Assembly (NCBI GenBank): GCA_963169105.1
Contig: OY720642.1
Location: 82,077,055 to 82,141,054, forward strand
DNA length: 64,000 nucleotides
Reading direction: 5' to 3'
Source: Ceriagrion tenellum
Taxonomy: Eukaryota; Arthropoda; Insecta; Odonata; Coenagrionidae
The notes below the pieces were generated by a model. That model had not been told where the DNA came from. It saw only the letters and a list, made by a program, of their open reading frames with translations, and ran no database searches. Positions 44,570 through 56,035 of this stretch are shown in pieces. Position 1 is the stretch's first letter. Each line of letters starts with the position of its first letter. Position numbers and translations under genes: made by a program.

Positions 44570-45192
44570 GGAACACACATACAGAAAATATACGGTACAG
44601 CATTAAAGAAACTAGGATTTGTCCAGCGTAAAATGGGAAGGTCCTTGGATGCAAAAGTAAGAGAGAGATGCTATTTCGCTCTGGTTAGGCCACACCTTGA
44701 ATACGCCGCTAACATTTGAGACCCTGGGCAGAAAGATCTAAGCAAAAAATAAATATAACACAAAGAAATGCAGCGCGCTTCGTTAAAAACTGCTAAGACG
44801 GAACATACAGTGTCTCACAACTTTTTGAGGGATTAAGGTGGGAGCCCCTATAGACTCGGAGGCTACACAATATGCTTGGTTTGCTTGAGAACTTCAAAAC
44901 GGGTATGTTTCAGAGCGACAGAGAGAATATTATTTCGACACCACACTTCATCTCCAGATCCGACAGATGCGATAAAATAAGGGAGATACATTGCCAAACA
45001 TATAGGTAGAAAATTCGTTCACTTCACGCACAATAAGTGACCATAATGAAAACTGAGCTCCACTAAAAATACTCCCGTAATTCAATTCACCATGTCACCT
45101 CCCAAAACATTACCTCTCACACCTCAACGCGGCTCGCCTCCTAACACCCTCCTCCACGAGCCTATGCGACAGCTCGCAGGGTAGTACGTAGA
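44570..45192 (+). pseudogene. CR1-like LINE, thumb to C-terminus, decayed
   Basis: Plus strand: LGFVQRKMGRSLDAKVRERC followed by YFALVRPHLEYAANI and D, the LVRP.LEYA..VWDP motif with a stop at the W. RASLKTAKTEH and LGGYTICLVCLRTSKRV follow. The 3' end near 45180 again has the TAGTACGTAGATGTACATC tail. Confidence 0.75.
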
Positions 45193-45194
45193 TG

Positions 45195-45800
45195 TACATC
45201 TACATCTACGTGATACCCTGCGAGCCACCACGGGGGTGTGTGGCAGGGGGTGAAGATCACCAAACATTAACCATTGACATGCAAGTAGGATATATTAAGG
45301 GAGATATGCTAGATAATAGGGTCACATGGAGCTAGATGGTTAGTATGTACATAATAAGGAAGGGATTATTGGTTGTTATTACATGCATCATGCACTACAG
45401 ACTACTCTAACTATATTTCACCTACCAATCCCTTTACTACGCTGCCTATTGTTCTCTCGTATAGTACGAGGGAAAAATGACATTTTAAATTTATCGGTAC
45501 GACAATCTATCTCTCTAATCTTGTTAATATGATCAAACCTAGCATAATACGCAGGGGTTCTCAATATATATCTAACGTCATCTGTGAACAACTCTGTTTC
45601 GAATTTACTTAAAAGGTTTAACCTAAATTATAACCTGCGTTCTGATAGTAATTCCCATCCTAGTTCTTCTATTAAACTCGTAACACTTATACAATTTAGA
45701 TTGTAGATTCAATTTAATTCAGATTGAATTTACAATGTAGATTCTGCACATATGTATTTTTTATTAATGGGAGGTCGGGTGAAAGAAAGGACTAATTCAT
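45195..45800 (-). pseudogene. CR1-like LINE C-terminus and 3' end
   Basis: On the minus strand from about 45640 to 45460: RLNLLSKFETELFTDDVRYI, LRTPAYYARFDHINKIREID, CRTDKFKMSFFPRTIRENNR, a clean C-terminal domain with the SFFPRTI motif. The 3' UTR runs to 45195, where it meets the plus-strand copy tail to tail. It is inverted relative to 44370-44560. Confidence 0.8.
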
Positions 45801-46429
45801 TCAATTCTCAACTCTATCAATGATTTAATTATTATGAATTTTTAACCTACTCCGTTAGCGACTGGTGGTGGCTATTTCATTGTACATAGCACCGGGTGAA
45901 TACCTATTTATCCACGGTAGTATATTCGTAGTTGATCTCCTGAGACGACAGCTGCTACCACCGAATTTGGATTCAGACGCCTGCGGTCATGTCTTGAAGA
46001 ACTGGATTCTCTGGTTCTGTGATCGTATCGCTCGACCGGCAGAGTGCGGAGGGGATGCCTGGGAAGGGACATGAAGCTGGGGAAAGACTAGAGCGAATAA
46101 AATCAGCGGTTTGTGGTGAGTCGCTTTACGGTTCGAGTCGACAATATTGGTTTTAAAATTCCCAACTCGCAAGAAGCTCATTTGCTCAAGACTGGATGCG
46201 AAGAAAAAGCGGTCAATTTTGATGGAAATACATACCATTTCGTGTACTCCATTGTACTAGATCTAACTTGAGGAATCTCCTTAACTCTTCACCGCACAAG
46301 ATACAGTGTGCACTTGATCGATACAGTGTATCATTGACACATTGCGCACATTTCAGTTTGTTGCTTATATGCATATAATTTATTCTCTACCGCATGGCAT
46401 TTAGATATGATACTCTCCGTTACCGACTA
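45801..46429. other. No assigned gene
   Basis: The plus-strand frame 45865-46074 (70 codons) has no motif or splice context. Otherwise nothing recognised. Confidence 0.3.
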
Positions 46430-46515
46430 CAGAGAGAAAATTATTTGGACACCACACTTCATCTCCGGGTCCGACAGATACGATGAAATCTGGGAGATAC
46501 ATTGCCGAACATTCG
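46430..46515 (+). pseudogene. Short CR1-like LINE fragment
   Basis: Reads REKIIWTPHFISGSDRYDEI then WEIHCRTFE, parallel to ENIMIAPHYISRSDRSD at 59.15 kb. Confidence 0.6.
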
Positions 46516-46950
46516 AATTGCAGGCAGTGAAGCAGGCAAGTAAATTCACCGGAAGGATACGAAACTCCATCTGAAATTCGCCTTGACATAAGAGAGCTCG
46601 GTAGTTGTAGCTGGGCAGCAAACCTGAATCGGGATCAAGGTTCTTCATAATACTATTCTTCAATTGCGCTCATGATTTAGAAAACGTGATCGTCATCAAC
46701 AGTTACAGCAGTGGAGTGCTGCTCCCAGAACTTTGAGCTTTGAACTACTAACGCGGCTTGTCTTTTGGATGACGATAACGACCACGAGAGGGAAAGAACC
46801 GCGATCCCACCCCTGATCGTGACATTTTTGAGTTTTTCATTCAATTTCTGGTCAAGTAAAATTATTTTTTATATGGCAAATTAATTCTCTTTTGTATTTA
46901 ATAAATTTCATACCATCAGTATGCGGCATATATGCGTGGTTTTCGGTATT
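46516..46950. other. No recognisable feature
   Basis: Nothing assigned between the LINE fragment and the piggyBac-like element. Confidence 0.4.
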
Positions 46951-46954
46951 ATAA

Positions 46955-47451
46955 CCCACTATGGACGAGCGAGTCATATTTGTTACGTTTCAAAATCATT
47001 GAAACATCTGCTTTCTTAGAGGCTTTTCCACTTAGTTGCTGCGCCAAACAGAATGGTGACGCTTCGGATTAAGTGTGTGGAAAGTTGCGTCTCTTTCGTC
47101 TGTTTGTCAAACAATTTGAATAGATGAATGTGTGACGCTATTCACTGACGGTGGCGTGCCTGGTGGAGATCAGAAATAAATAGTTTCAGCTGTAATATGA
47201 AGAAAAAATTGGGAAAGTTTCAAAAAAGGTACCTTATGAAGGTTAGGTTGAAGTATACCTTGTGTAAACATAATTATGTAAAGTACTATTTAACATTGAA
47301 TATGTACAATTAAAGTACGTCACATATAAAAATAATGTTATTATCAAATAAATCAACTTTTTAAAAAATGTTTTCAATAGCAGATTAAAAAAAGCTAATA
47401 TAGTGGCAGTGTTTTTTTATGCTGATATTTCATAATTCCGTCCATAGAGGG
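46955..47451 (+). mobile_element. Complete piggyBac-like MITE, 497 bp, flanked by ATAA
   Basis: Begins CCCACTATGGACGAGCGAGT and ends CATAATTCCGTCCATAGAGGG-type sequence. The outer 13 bp (CCCACTATGGACG against CCCTCTATGGACG) are inverted with one difference. Other copies here are bounded by TTAA, which together with the CCC start points to piggyBac. This copy is bounded by ATAA on both sides (46951-46954 and 47452-47455). No transposase is encoded. Confidence 0.8.
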
Positions 47452-47455
47452 ATAA

Positions 47456-48516
47456 TGTAGTAGTTGTTGCGTTTCTAGCTGTATTTTATCGGGAAAAAAT
47501 TTGGTGCGTATTCGGAAATTCATGCAGTGAAGGGTTAAGTTGCGTATACTTTAAAGCAGCATTTAAACATAGCAAAAGGTCTACACTCATGTATTAAATC
47601 AGCGATATCCAGAGTTTATGGGAAGAATCTTGACTTCCATGAGAGTTTGTTTTTTTTGGTGATTTCTATACACGTATAACTGCACAAGCATATGGAAAAG
47701 AAGAATAAAAAGAATAACTTTGAATAGTCGGTTAGAGAAGGACACCGCTGTGTTTTATCATCGCAAATTGCATGAATACCAATCATTATCAACAGCAGTC
47801 ATCAATCCCAAGATTGGTTTACTACAGCTCTGAGCTCCATTCCTCTACCAGCCAACGTCCTCATTCCTCCATAATGATTATCTTTAGCGTTTTACATAAT
47901 TCGCCAGCAGTACTTCTTTCTTAGTCTCACTTTTATTTATTTCTCCTTTCATTTTTGTTTACAATCGGCATCTGCGTCACAGAATTTACGCAATTTGTTT
48001 GTCATCTCTTCTCCTCCTGATATTTTTCATTGCTCTTATTTTCTCCCGAACTCTTCATTTGTGGTCCTCAGTGTCTATTTCACCTTAATAATTCTTCGAT
48101 AAAGCCACTACTTCACTGCTAACAATCTCTTTTGCTCCGCGGCTGATGTTGATCAGGCATTGCTGCTTGGTAATTCACATCTTAGCATTTTATTTTTTCC
48201 ACCCTTGTGTTGCTATCAGCTAGTTTATCTCTATCTGCTAGTTAGACTCTTTTCCTGGTAACATTCCTCCTTTTTCGCTTGGGCTATTCAGGTACCGATA
48301 TTTTTATTCCTTTTTTCCGTTACTGGCGTTATTATTTTCTTGACAATTGTATGCCCAATATAGTGAATAAAAGAGATATATTTTGATTGTGGTGACATGG
48401 CTGACTTGAATATTTATAACTGTTCTCAGTAATGTCTGTAGTATATCTCCGTACGACTCCATCCACATTTCTCGGTCGAGAAAAACTGATACGGTAGGAC
48501 TGTGTAAACAGAAATA
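47456..48516. other. No gene; short repeat at 47790-47880
   Basis: 47790-47880 (AGATTGGTTTACTACAGCTC) recalls the 3' region of RTE-type LINEs as near 8760, in decayed form. Otherwise unassigned. Confidence 0.35.
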
Positions 48517-48561
48517 TGGCGTGCCACCTATCGTTATACAGTGACGATAGGTGGCACGCCA
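48517..48561. repeat. Perfect 18-bp hairpin
   Basis: TGGCGTGCCACCTATCGT (48517-48534) and its exact complement (48544-48561) around a 9-nt loop TATACAGTG. Short, perfect and isolated. Confidence 0.85.
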
Positions 48562-48712
48562 CAGTTTTGGAATACTCGAGATCATACATATATCTTTACC
48601 CTTTAGTTAATTAATGGTTAAAGAATGGAAATAGGGTATGTAATCTTGGTAAAAATTTAGTTGTCATATTCTTATGTTGTCCTGGAACCCGCTGAGAAGA
48701 CCTTGGGACTTA

Positions 48713-49914
48713 GGCCGTATTCGAACTTGGCAAATCAAGCATCTTGCCTTGAAACCTAGTACGCATCGAAAGCTATGACGTCATGGACGCGTCATCACCA
48801 TGCGCTTGTTCACTAGCTATCGAGGAAAGATACCAAGTCAACGAAAAAGCAGACTTGTTATGCTTGCTATGTTTCAAGTTAGAACTCGGGGTGTGATAAT
48901 ATGGGCTTGTATGGAAAATAGAAGTGAAGAAACTCTCAAATGGATACTATTTTATCATTACTACGTATATTTGTGTGATATTATTTTTTTGCGGAAAAAT
49001 TGATGAATTCGTTATATTTAAAGGCTTTTCTAATGTGCATATACTGATAAAAGATAGTTGTTTATGTGTGTTGTAGTAAGATCTAATAGTTGTGTGAATA
49101 ATTCCATACATTGTAAATGTACCGTCCTTGTTTACTTCATTGAATCCACAAAATCTATCTTCCTTACTGTGGAAGGAAAAGAAATGAAATAATGATGAAA
49201 GAAATTATATGAAAGAATTATGGTCCGATGGAAAGTACTCTAAGGTAGCCATAATTTCATTGGCAGCATTATTTTTAGCTAACGAACATAATAATTGTTA
49301 ATAACGTTAACATTGGAGAGGTTTTCACAGCATTCATCAAAGAAATGGGACAATAAACCTTTAGAGTAAATGTAATTTGTTTTCAGCTTCATTATGTTAG
49401 TTACAACGCGCGTATTTATCAGTCAACAGTCAGAGATCATAGGTAGATAGTTCGGAGTGTAATGCATTAATATATTGTGACGTGTTTTTTCATACAGGCA
49501 AAAAATATTATGCCTTTTTTTGCATAAAGATGTTGATTGTGGTGAAATACAGTGAGCGATATGTCGTCCACTTTCGCAGCCCCAAGTAATCGAAGCATAT
49601 TAGTTAATCACCATATTATGGTGTATGAGAATTATGTTATTCATAAGCAATAAGATTTTAAAAATAATATTCTCTGTTACTTTGCCGTATAAGGTTGGGA
49701 AGCATTTTAAAGAAGTAATCCACTTCAATCACCCACAATAATTATGGACACGGATAGCGCTTTTCGTATGTTTTAGTAAATGAAGGCCGCATGGTGTCTC
49801 TTCCACCGTAAAAGGGCTACGAAAGTGTCAAGTCAAGATTCTACCCGGTCGGTCTTGGGATCAAGTTAACTTGATATCAAGTTAACTAGGCGTTTGCCAA
49901 GTTCGAAAACGGCC
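48713..49914. mobile_element. 1.2-kb DNA transposon derivative with TTA target duplication
   Basis: Termini GGCCGTATTCGAACTTGG (from 48713) and, inverted, GGCCGTTTTCGAACTTGG (ending 49914), followed on both sides by GCAAA. Direct TTA lies at 48710-48712 and 49915-49917. Inside are only short frames, the longest 67 codons, so it is non-autonomous. Near the right end GTTAACTTGATATCAAGTTAAC is palindromic, perhaps a subterminal binding site. TSD and GG.C start suggest PIF/Harbinger or a related group. Confidence 0.8.
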
Positions 49915-49917
49915 TTA

Positions 49918-50547
49918 GCGGGGCCGAAATGGACATGTAGTTTGAATTAATATGTCTGTAGTAAAAAAAATTGACTGTTCAATGTCAAATAATAAATGAA
50001 GTTGAATTCTTTAAAGCATTTAGCATGGCAATTTAAAGCAATTCGCGTGAACATAAATAGATAAAGAATATCTTTAGCGCTAAAAAAGAACCCCTCCTGG
50101 AGAAAATATGATGCTTGCAGATTCACAAATTGTCTTCCCGCTAAGGGAGAGACTTTCAGGTCATCAAGTCGTTTTGCTCCCAGGTCGACCCGGATCCCAA
50201 TTTCTTTTCCGCAGTATTTCAGTTCACATCCGTGCCTGAAATTGCGAGTAAGGACGAAGTGAATACGCTCTCTTCAGAGGTCGTGACTTAAATTTGCATT
50301 CGCCTTGCGGCTCATACTTGGGATGTATGCACACAATTTACTCTTGATTACAGAGAAATTTTTCCGCGACTTATTACCCCTGGGCAGAATAAAGGGTTTT
50401 CTAATTAATGCGAGTGATGCACTCTGGAATATCCTCTCGTCGGCGCACGATGTAGCGTGGTAGCAGGATGGTTCTTGAATAATTCATCGCGTCGAGAGTT
50501 TAACCTTCCTTTCGTTCTTTCAAGAATTCTCGAAGGTGTGGGAGGGA
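49918..50547. other. No assigned gene
   Basis: 50080-50300 is GC-richer without a supported frame. Confidence 0.35.
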
Positions 50548-50850
50548 TAATTTCTCTTCTCGACAACGATATTATGAGAGTTTTAAATTAAATAGGTCTT
50601 GAGTTGGAACAATTTTTTCCTTATACTACCATATCATGATAGAGTCACGTAGTTGAATAATATTGAGGCATATTTTTTGACCACTCATTTTTTGACAATG
50701 ATGATTTAAGATACTTGAGATATATAATATATCGTCAGATGTTCCTCATTGCATTATCGTGGTGTTTCTAAAACTCGTCCCATTTCGATTCGTCCCACTG
50801 TGAAAAATTCATAGCAAAATTCAGCCAGATGGATTGAACGTTGTCAAAAT
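50548..50850 (+). repeat. Diverged repeat, copy 1
   Basis: ATTATGAGAG..ATAAATTAAATAG and ATGATGATTTAAGATACTTGAGATA-type sequence recurs at 52605-52850. The part after 50760 (ACTCGTCCCATTTCGA) also matches 51778-51850. Confidence 0.6.
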
Positions 50851-51364
50851 TAAGTTCCAAAGGCAAACTCAAACTAAGTTGAAAGTAAGAAAGAAAAACT
50901 AAGTTGAAAACAGTTGATGTCTACATTATAACTACTTGGGCTACATGTATAAGTTTTAAGTTTCATTTTTTTAGGTGCGGTTTATAATTACTAAAGACGT
51001 CAAGACCAAATCCAACTCGGCGTGGTGTCTTTTACAGCGCAGCGTCAAAGCACGTCCCTCTGAAGTATTTTATATTGAACTAAAAGTTTTCATATATTAC
51101 CATGGCATATAATCTTTATTTATTTTGAAAATTCAAATTTCTATTGCATCAATGAAAAGTTCTAGCATACTACATTATTTTACTGCAAGCTCATGCTAAA
51201 GTTCTTGGCGTTGGGATGAGGACGATTTTGATACATGGCCACGGAACCTACAAAACACTGCGAAACAAGGCGCTTTTGTATGAGGCTCAGTCGGAAAATC
51301 TTTACAATTGCCGTCAACACAAGCGCTTCTAGAATTGGGGTGACTCACCAACACCTATCTACAT

Positions 51365-51720
51365 GTACATCTACTTACTACCCCGCGATCCGCCGCTTGG
51401 GCGTGTGGCAGCTGATGGTAGGTCACCAGCCGTGTAAATATGTAAAAGTTTTCGAGGTGAAATGGTGACATGTCTTATGAGAGTGTATTTGGAGGAGCTC
51501 AGTTTCTATTGTGGTCGCTTATTTTGCGCGGAAAGAACGAGTTTTTGTACCTTTGTGCTCGGCAGTGTATCTCTCTTATTTTATCGCTTCTGTCAGACCT
51601 AGAAATGTAGTGAGGCCTCATGATAATATTCTCTGTTTCCCTCTGAAAAATATCAGTTCTGAATTTATCAAGCAGCCTAAGCCTAGCGTGCAGACTCCGA
51701 GTCTCTAGGGATTCCCACCT
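51365..51720 (-). pseudogene. CR1-like LINE C-terminus, open frame, with 3' end
   Basis: From 51715 down: RWESLETRSLHARLRLLDKF, RTDIFQRETENIIMRPHYIS, RSDRSDKIREIHCRAQRYKN, SFFPRKISDHNRN and stop. This is the best preserved member of the family (no internal stop). The 3' UTR ends near 51365 with ACATCTACTTACTACCCCGC (complement orientation of the GTAGATG tail). Confidence 0.8.
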
Positions 51721-52604
51721 TCATCCCTGTAACAGTTTTGTAACACTATATGTTCGTTTGTAGCAGTTTTTATTGAAGCATCGTCCCATTTCGACTCGAA
51801 TCACTATGAGACCCAAATTAAATCATAGCGAAATCCAACCAAATGACACGCGAGTGTCTCGTGTCTTGTACGTGGAATACTTTAGTTCCCTACCAATCTA
51901 ATTTTGTTATTGCAGTGTCTCTCTCTTCATCCCCGTCATTTTCCATCACCTCCTCTACTTTTACCTCCCCTTATTTTCGTACAGGTAAGTGCCAAGAACA
52001 TTTGTGACAGCTTTACACAGTCCTGTGTTACAAAATGCTTAGGCTGTCGGTCTACTCTCCCAATAGCTATCCAACTAAGAATCTCCTACCCACGCTCACC
52101 AGTTGCCGGTGGAACTTTCTTCTTCGCACGACAGGTCGTAGATAACTGAAATCTCTTTGCTGCCTCACTCCAGCGAGAGCAATTGAATTGCATAATGGCG
52201 AGGGTAATAATGTCTGGGAGGAGTGAGCGCTGTACCACGTCGTAATGCGCTCTTTTCGAATTGAAGCATGCGCCGGTTTGGTGAAAGTAACCCCAGAAAG
52301 AAAGAAAGCGCCTTCGAATTGTGTCCGTCACCCGAGGTGCTTTTTCGGCGGCAGACAAAATGTGAGCCTGGTGATGCAACGGTAAATCACTACAGTCATC
52401 GAACAAAAATTAAATATATAGGCGAGCAAGAAAAAGTGAAGAATATGTCTGCTGTTCAAAAGTAGAGAACTTCTTTTATTACCTGAAACAATTTGACGCG
52501 GAAGGATATAGTTATTTTGAAGTTGAAATTGACATACTTTTTCCGATAGCGAAAGGTTTTTCTCTCTTCTCGCTAGCGAAGAAAGATGTCTTAAACTTAG
52601 GCCG
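51721..52604. other. No assigned gene
   Basis: 52060-52340 is GC-richer. Overlapping frames on both strands lack motifs. The 51778-51850 stretch is part of the repeat described at 50548. Confidence 0.35.
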
Positions 52605-52850
52605 CTATATTTCGCTTCTGGAAAACGATTTCATGGAGGATATAAATTAAATAGTAAATGAGTTGGATCAGTCATTTCTTTTTTATGCTACCATCTCGTT
52701 ATTGAGTCACATTCTTGAATAATATTTAGGCAATTTTTTTAAATTAATTTTTTAAATTTTTTGAATTAAGTTTTTGATAACTCAATGATGATATAAGATA
52801 CTTGAGATAAATGGTGATTCAGGTGTTCCTAATAGCATCGTCTATTTACC
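52605..52850 (+). repeat. Diverged repeat, copy 2
   Basis: Matches 50548-50760 with many substitutions; see there. Confidence 0.55.
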
Positions 52851-53715
52851 ACTATCGGTCACTAGTCCTCGTGCCGACCTAAATTACTAGGTTTCACGAA
52901 ATAAAAACTTTTTCAGGGAAATTATTATTATCATTGTCTCTGCTTCCCTTGTTCAAAATTGGGCTAGAATGAAATCGTCTAATTGTTATAACATATGCTT
53001 TTATTTAATGAATACGCTGATATAAATTTTTGTTTAATGCCAGCAATGAATTCCATTTATGGAAAGCAGTCTCCATACTGGTCTGTGACCTTTGAGGCTG
53101 CCAAAAGCTCATCGATATTTGCGCACAATATTGTACTAAAACTGTAATGAATTATTCTTATTATTAAATTATTCCTAATTATGTTTATGATCGAACTTCC
53201 GGTTTTTAAAAAATATTCTCATTATCATTTAGCAAGCACAGAGGAAACAAAACAGTGGCGTGAGCTGCCAGTTTAAAATTATTGGAAAGTGGACCTCGAG
53301 AAGATAAATTACTGACCGTTTTTCGACACAAGCCGTTTTTGAAAACAGAAATTAATTCGTATATCTCCATTTGAAAATTTCGTATTTTAACTCGAGTTAT
53401 TTGGAAGAAAGAGATTATGATATTTTTTTTACCCTAAACAGGAGATTTTCTCTCTTTTTAGATTTTCTCGGAAAGAGAAACTTGAAAATTCTGCTCATCA
53501 TTGCGCCTGTCATAGTAACAAAATAATCTGAGATCTGATAATTATCTGAGATTACACTAAACAACAAGGGTATGCGTTTTTGATGGTAATGGCAATTTCC
53601 GACGTAATTTTGTGCGCTGAATCCGAATCTACTAACAAAAATTACCTATCACGTAAGTAATTTGAGATCATCTGAACTTAAAGGATCAAATTGACGATTT
53701 TGGGACATTTTTGAG
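52851..53715. other. No recognisable feature
   Basis: AT-rich, frames closed. Confidence 0.4.
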
Positions 53716-53905
53716 ATGAAATATCGCTTAACCCAATTTAATTATAAGGGTTTTTAAAAACTTTTTTTAAATTAATTTATTTTTTTAATTTTTTAGTTTT
53801 TTTTTTAATTTTTAATTTTTTTTTATTTTAAAAATTTAAAAAAAACTTAAATTTAAAACTGAACAAATGTATTGATTTTGCCACATCAGAAATGTAACGC
53901 ATTGA
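53716..53905 (+). repeat. AT-rich direct repeat, copy 1
   Basis: TATTGATTTTGCCACA...GAAATGTAACG and the preceding T/A-homopolymer block recur at 55513-55693. The segment between (1.6 kb) holds a SINE; the pair could mark an insertion or a duplicated element. Confidence 0.65.
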
Positions 53906-54811
53906 AGGAGGCGTGGTAGGTATAAAAAAGTATAGATAGAGACGATCAGCATCACCTTACAAGTCCATCTAGTCCGTCTGTTTGTCTGCCTGTTTGTCTC
54001 TACGCACGATAACTGCCGTAAAAATTGAGGTATCGAGCTGAAATTTGGGTCATAAGCCTCTAGTAGTCCACAGACGGCACAGTTCTAAAATGGGTTGGAT
54101 CGGACTAAAACCGCGTTTTATTATAACAAAATTGAAAGTGGCGTAGGGTATTTAAGCTTCGGGAAGGCCGAAGATAAATTAATTTACTAGTTTTTTAAAC
54201 GAGATCTCTCAGGAGTGCATACACGTACCATTTCCCAATTAATAGGGCTGGTAATTTTCGTCAAAAATTTCGGAAATCAGCGTGATAAAGGGCTGGTATT
54301 TTGTTATCTTTAAAAGGGTTAAATGTTTTTCTTTAAAATGAGACCAAATTTACTGATTTCCAGGTGAAATAATATTTTGCTCAAACTACCTGAAACACAT
54401 ACCGTGAGCAACCGCCGACGAGGGCGTTGAAGGTTTGAAACATACTCACTCACTGAATTTCGCTAAAGATGTTTAATATTGGTAGGAAGCAAAATTTCTG
54501 TAAATCTGGTTAATCAAAATATTGCAAAAAATAAAATCCAGTCATCGGGAAAGTTTTACTATTCCTACTTAAGCTCGTAAAGGATTATGAAGTTCCGTGA
54601 AAAAAATGAATTCGGGTGGAAATGTAAAACCTCATGAAACATTATAAGATCTCGTTTGAAGATAATTTAACTCTGAATTCCCCAATATATGGCAGAAATT
54701 TTAAGTCATTAAATGAAAATACTACATAAGTCTTTAACTTGACTAATTTTTTCGCGCGGTTTGTTGCTTGAAAAAATACCATGCATGACTACATTTTGAT
54801 TCCATTAACTA
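53906..54811. other. No assigned gene
   Basis: 53970-54180 has a motif set (GTCTGTTTGTCTGCCTGTTT, CGATAACTGCCGTAA, GAGCTGAAATTT) resembling widely scattered repeats I have no family name for. Nothing else seen. Confidence 0.3.
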
Positions 54812-55062
54812 CCCTCCTTGTTTAAATCCAGAATAATGATGTCCCAGAAGAGATTTTTTTTCTTGCCGGGACTGTTGGCCCATATGTCCCCGGAATCCCG
54901 ATAGGCTGCTGAGGCTGTCATCACGTTTTCCAGGGACCGGACCAACAGAACTTGACATACATCCATGCCCTGGGTGGTGTAATACCAATCCAGGCAGGAC
55001 TCGAACCCGCGACCCTCGGTTTAGCGAGGACTTTACCCCGCCGCCTCCGGGGCCGGCAATGA
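54812..55062 (-). mobile_element. tRNA-derived SINE (second family, other body type)
   Basis: B box complement GGACTCGAACC at 54997-55007 and A-box-like complement GCGAGGACTTTACC at 55024-55037. The head equals that of the SINE at 17060. The body ends TTGGTCCGGTCCCTGG..., a dimer-like GC-rich tail domain, then AAAAAAAA at about 54855-54862. Confidence 0.8.
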
Positions 55063-55512
55063 TAAATACACTCAAACTACTTTAATGTCACTTAAATTAT
55101 CAGTTTGAAACCCTGTGAGAAGTTAGCCTCTCGTTCTTAGGACCACACCGCAAAAATATTTCGAGGATTGCAAAAATGAAAGTCAAGAGCGCTTGTATGC
55201 GGAAGAGAGAAGCCTGAAGTTAAAGGCGTTGCTCTATGAAGGGAGAGATTGCAACCAAAGGAATATTTCTCCCGTCTCGGAAGTATCGTCGCGGTGCGGT
55301 GAAAGAAGTCAGACGGGTATCAGGCGCATAATAGGCAGATCAAGATTAGAACGTGTTGCTGAAGAAGGGGCGACTTCGGTCGGTACTAAACGCAGATGGA
55401 TGGGTTTGCAAACGAGGAAGCCATTGGCTAAACATTAATCGGGAGGATGCAGTAGCTCTCGCAAAAGTTCCTGGCACAGACCTGCGCCGTAAGGAGTAGA
55501 AGCAGAAGTTAG
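55063..55512. other. No assigned gene
   Basis: The plus-strand frame 55193-55438 has no motif; GC is slightly raised. Confidence 0.3.
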
Positions 55513-55693
55513 ATGGAATATCTCTTAACCCAATTAGTCTATATTGGAAAGGGTTTTTAAACTTTTTTATTTTTTTTATTAATTAATTTTTAAAAATTTT
55601 TTAGTTTTTTTTTATTTTAAAAAATTTAAAAAAAACTTAAATTTAAAAACTAAATGCATATATTGATTTTGCCACAGCGGAAATGTAACGTAA
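55513..55693 (+). repeat. AT-rich direct repeat, copy 2
   Basis: See 53716-53905. Shared ATTGATTTTGCCACA..GGAAATGTAACG and the homopolymer run. Confidence 0.65.
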
Positions 55694-56035
55694 ATAGTAG
55701 TAAAACAGTCTTGATAATAGTATCAATAGGAAAGTACAAAAGGGAAGAACGGTAAGGGATGGGGGTAAGAGAGAAAGACAGACAGAAAAGCCAAACTACA
55801 CAGCAAACAACTCGCGGGGTACAGCCATGCAGTGCGTCATTGAGTGCACATTTTAATAAATTCACGAGATAAAGAGAAAAATTCAACCACCATATTTCAT
55901 TTCAAGTTAATCTCTTTATGTGGTGGTATTCACCATGAATGCAGCTGAAGTAATGATACAAGAATTATGTATTAAATTTTTGGGATTAATTATAGCAAAT
56001 TCTCGTCTACTATCGACCACTCAACTCAAAATGAG
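55694..56035. other. No recognisable feature
   Basis: Nothing assigned. Confidence 0.35.

Noticed and set aside
53716..55693. LTR retrotransposon (two direct repeats of about 185 bp, 1.6 kb apart)
   Set aside because: No TG..CA ends, primer-binding site, polypurine tract or gag/pol frames; the repeats are AT-rich homopolymer blocks.
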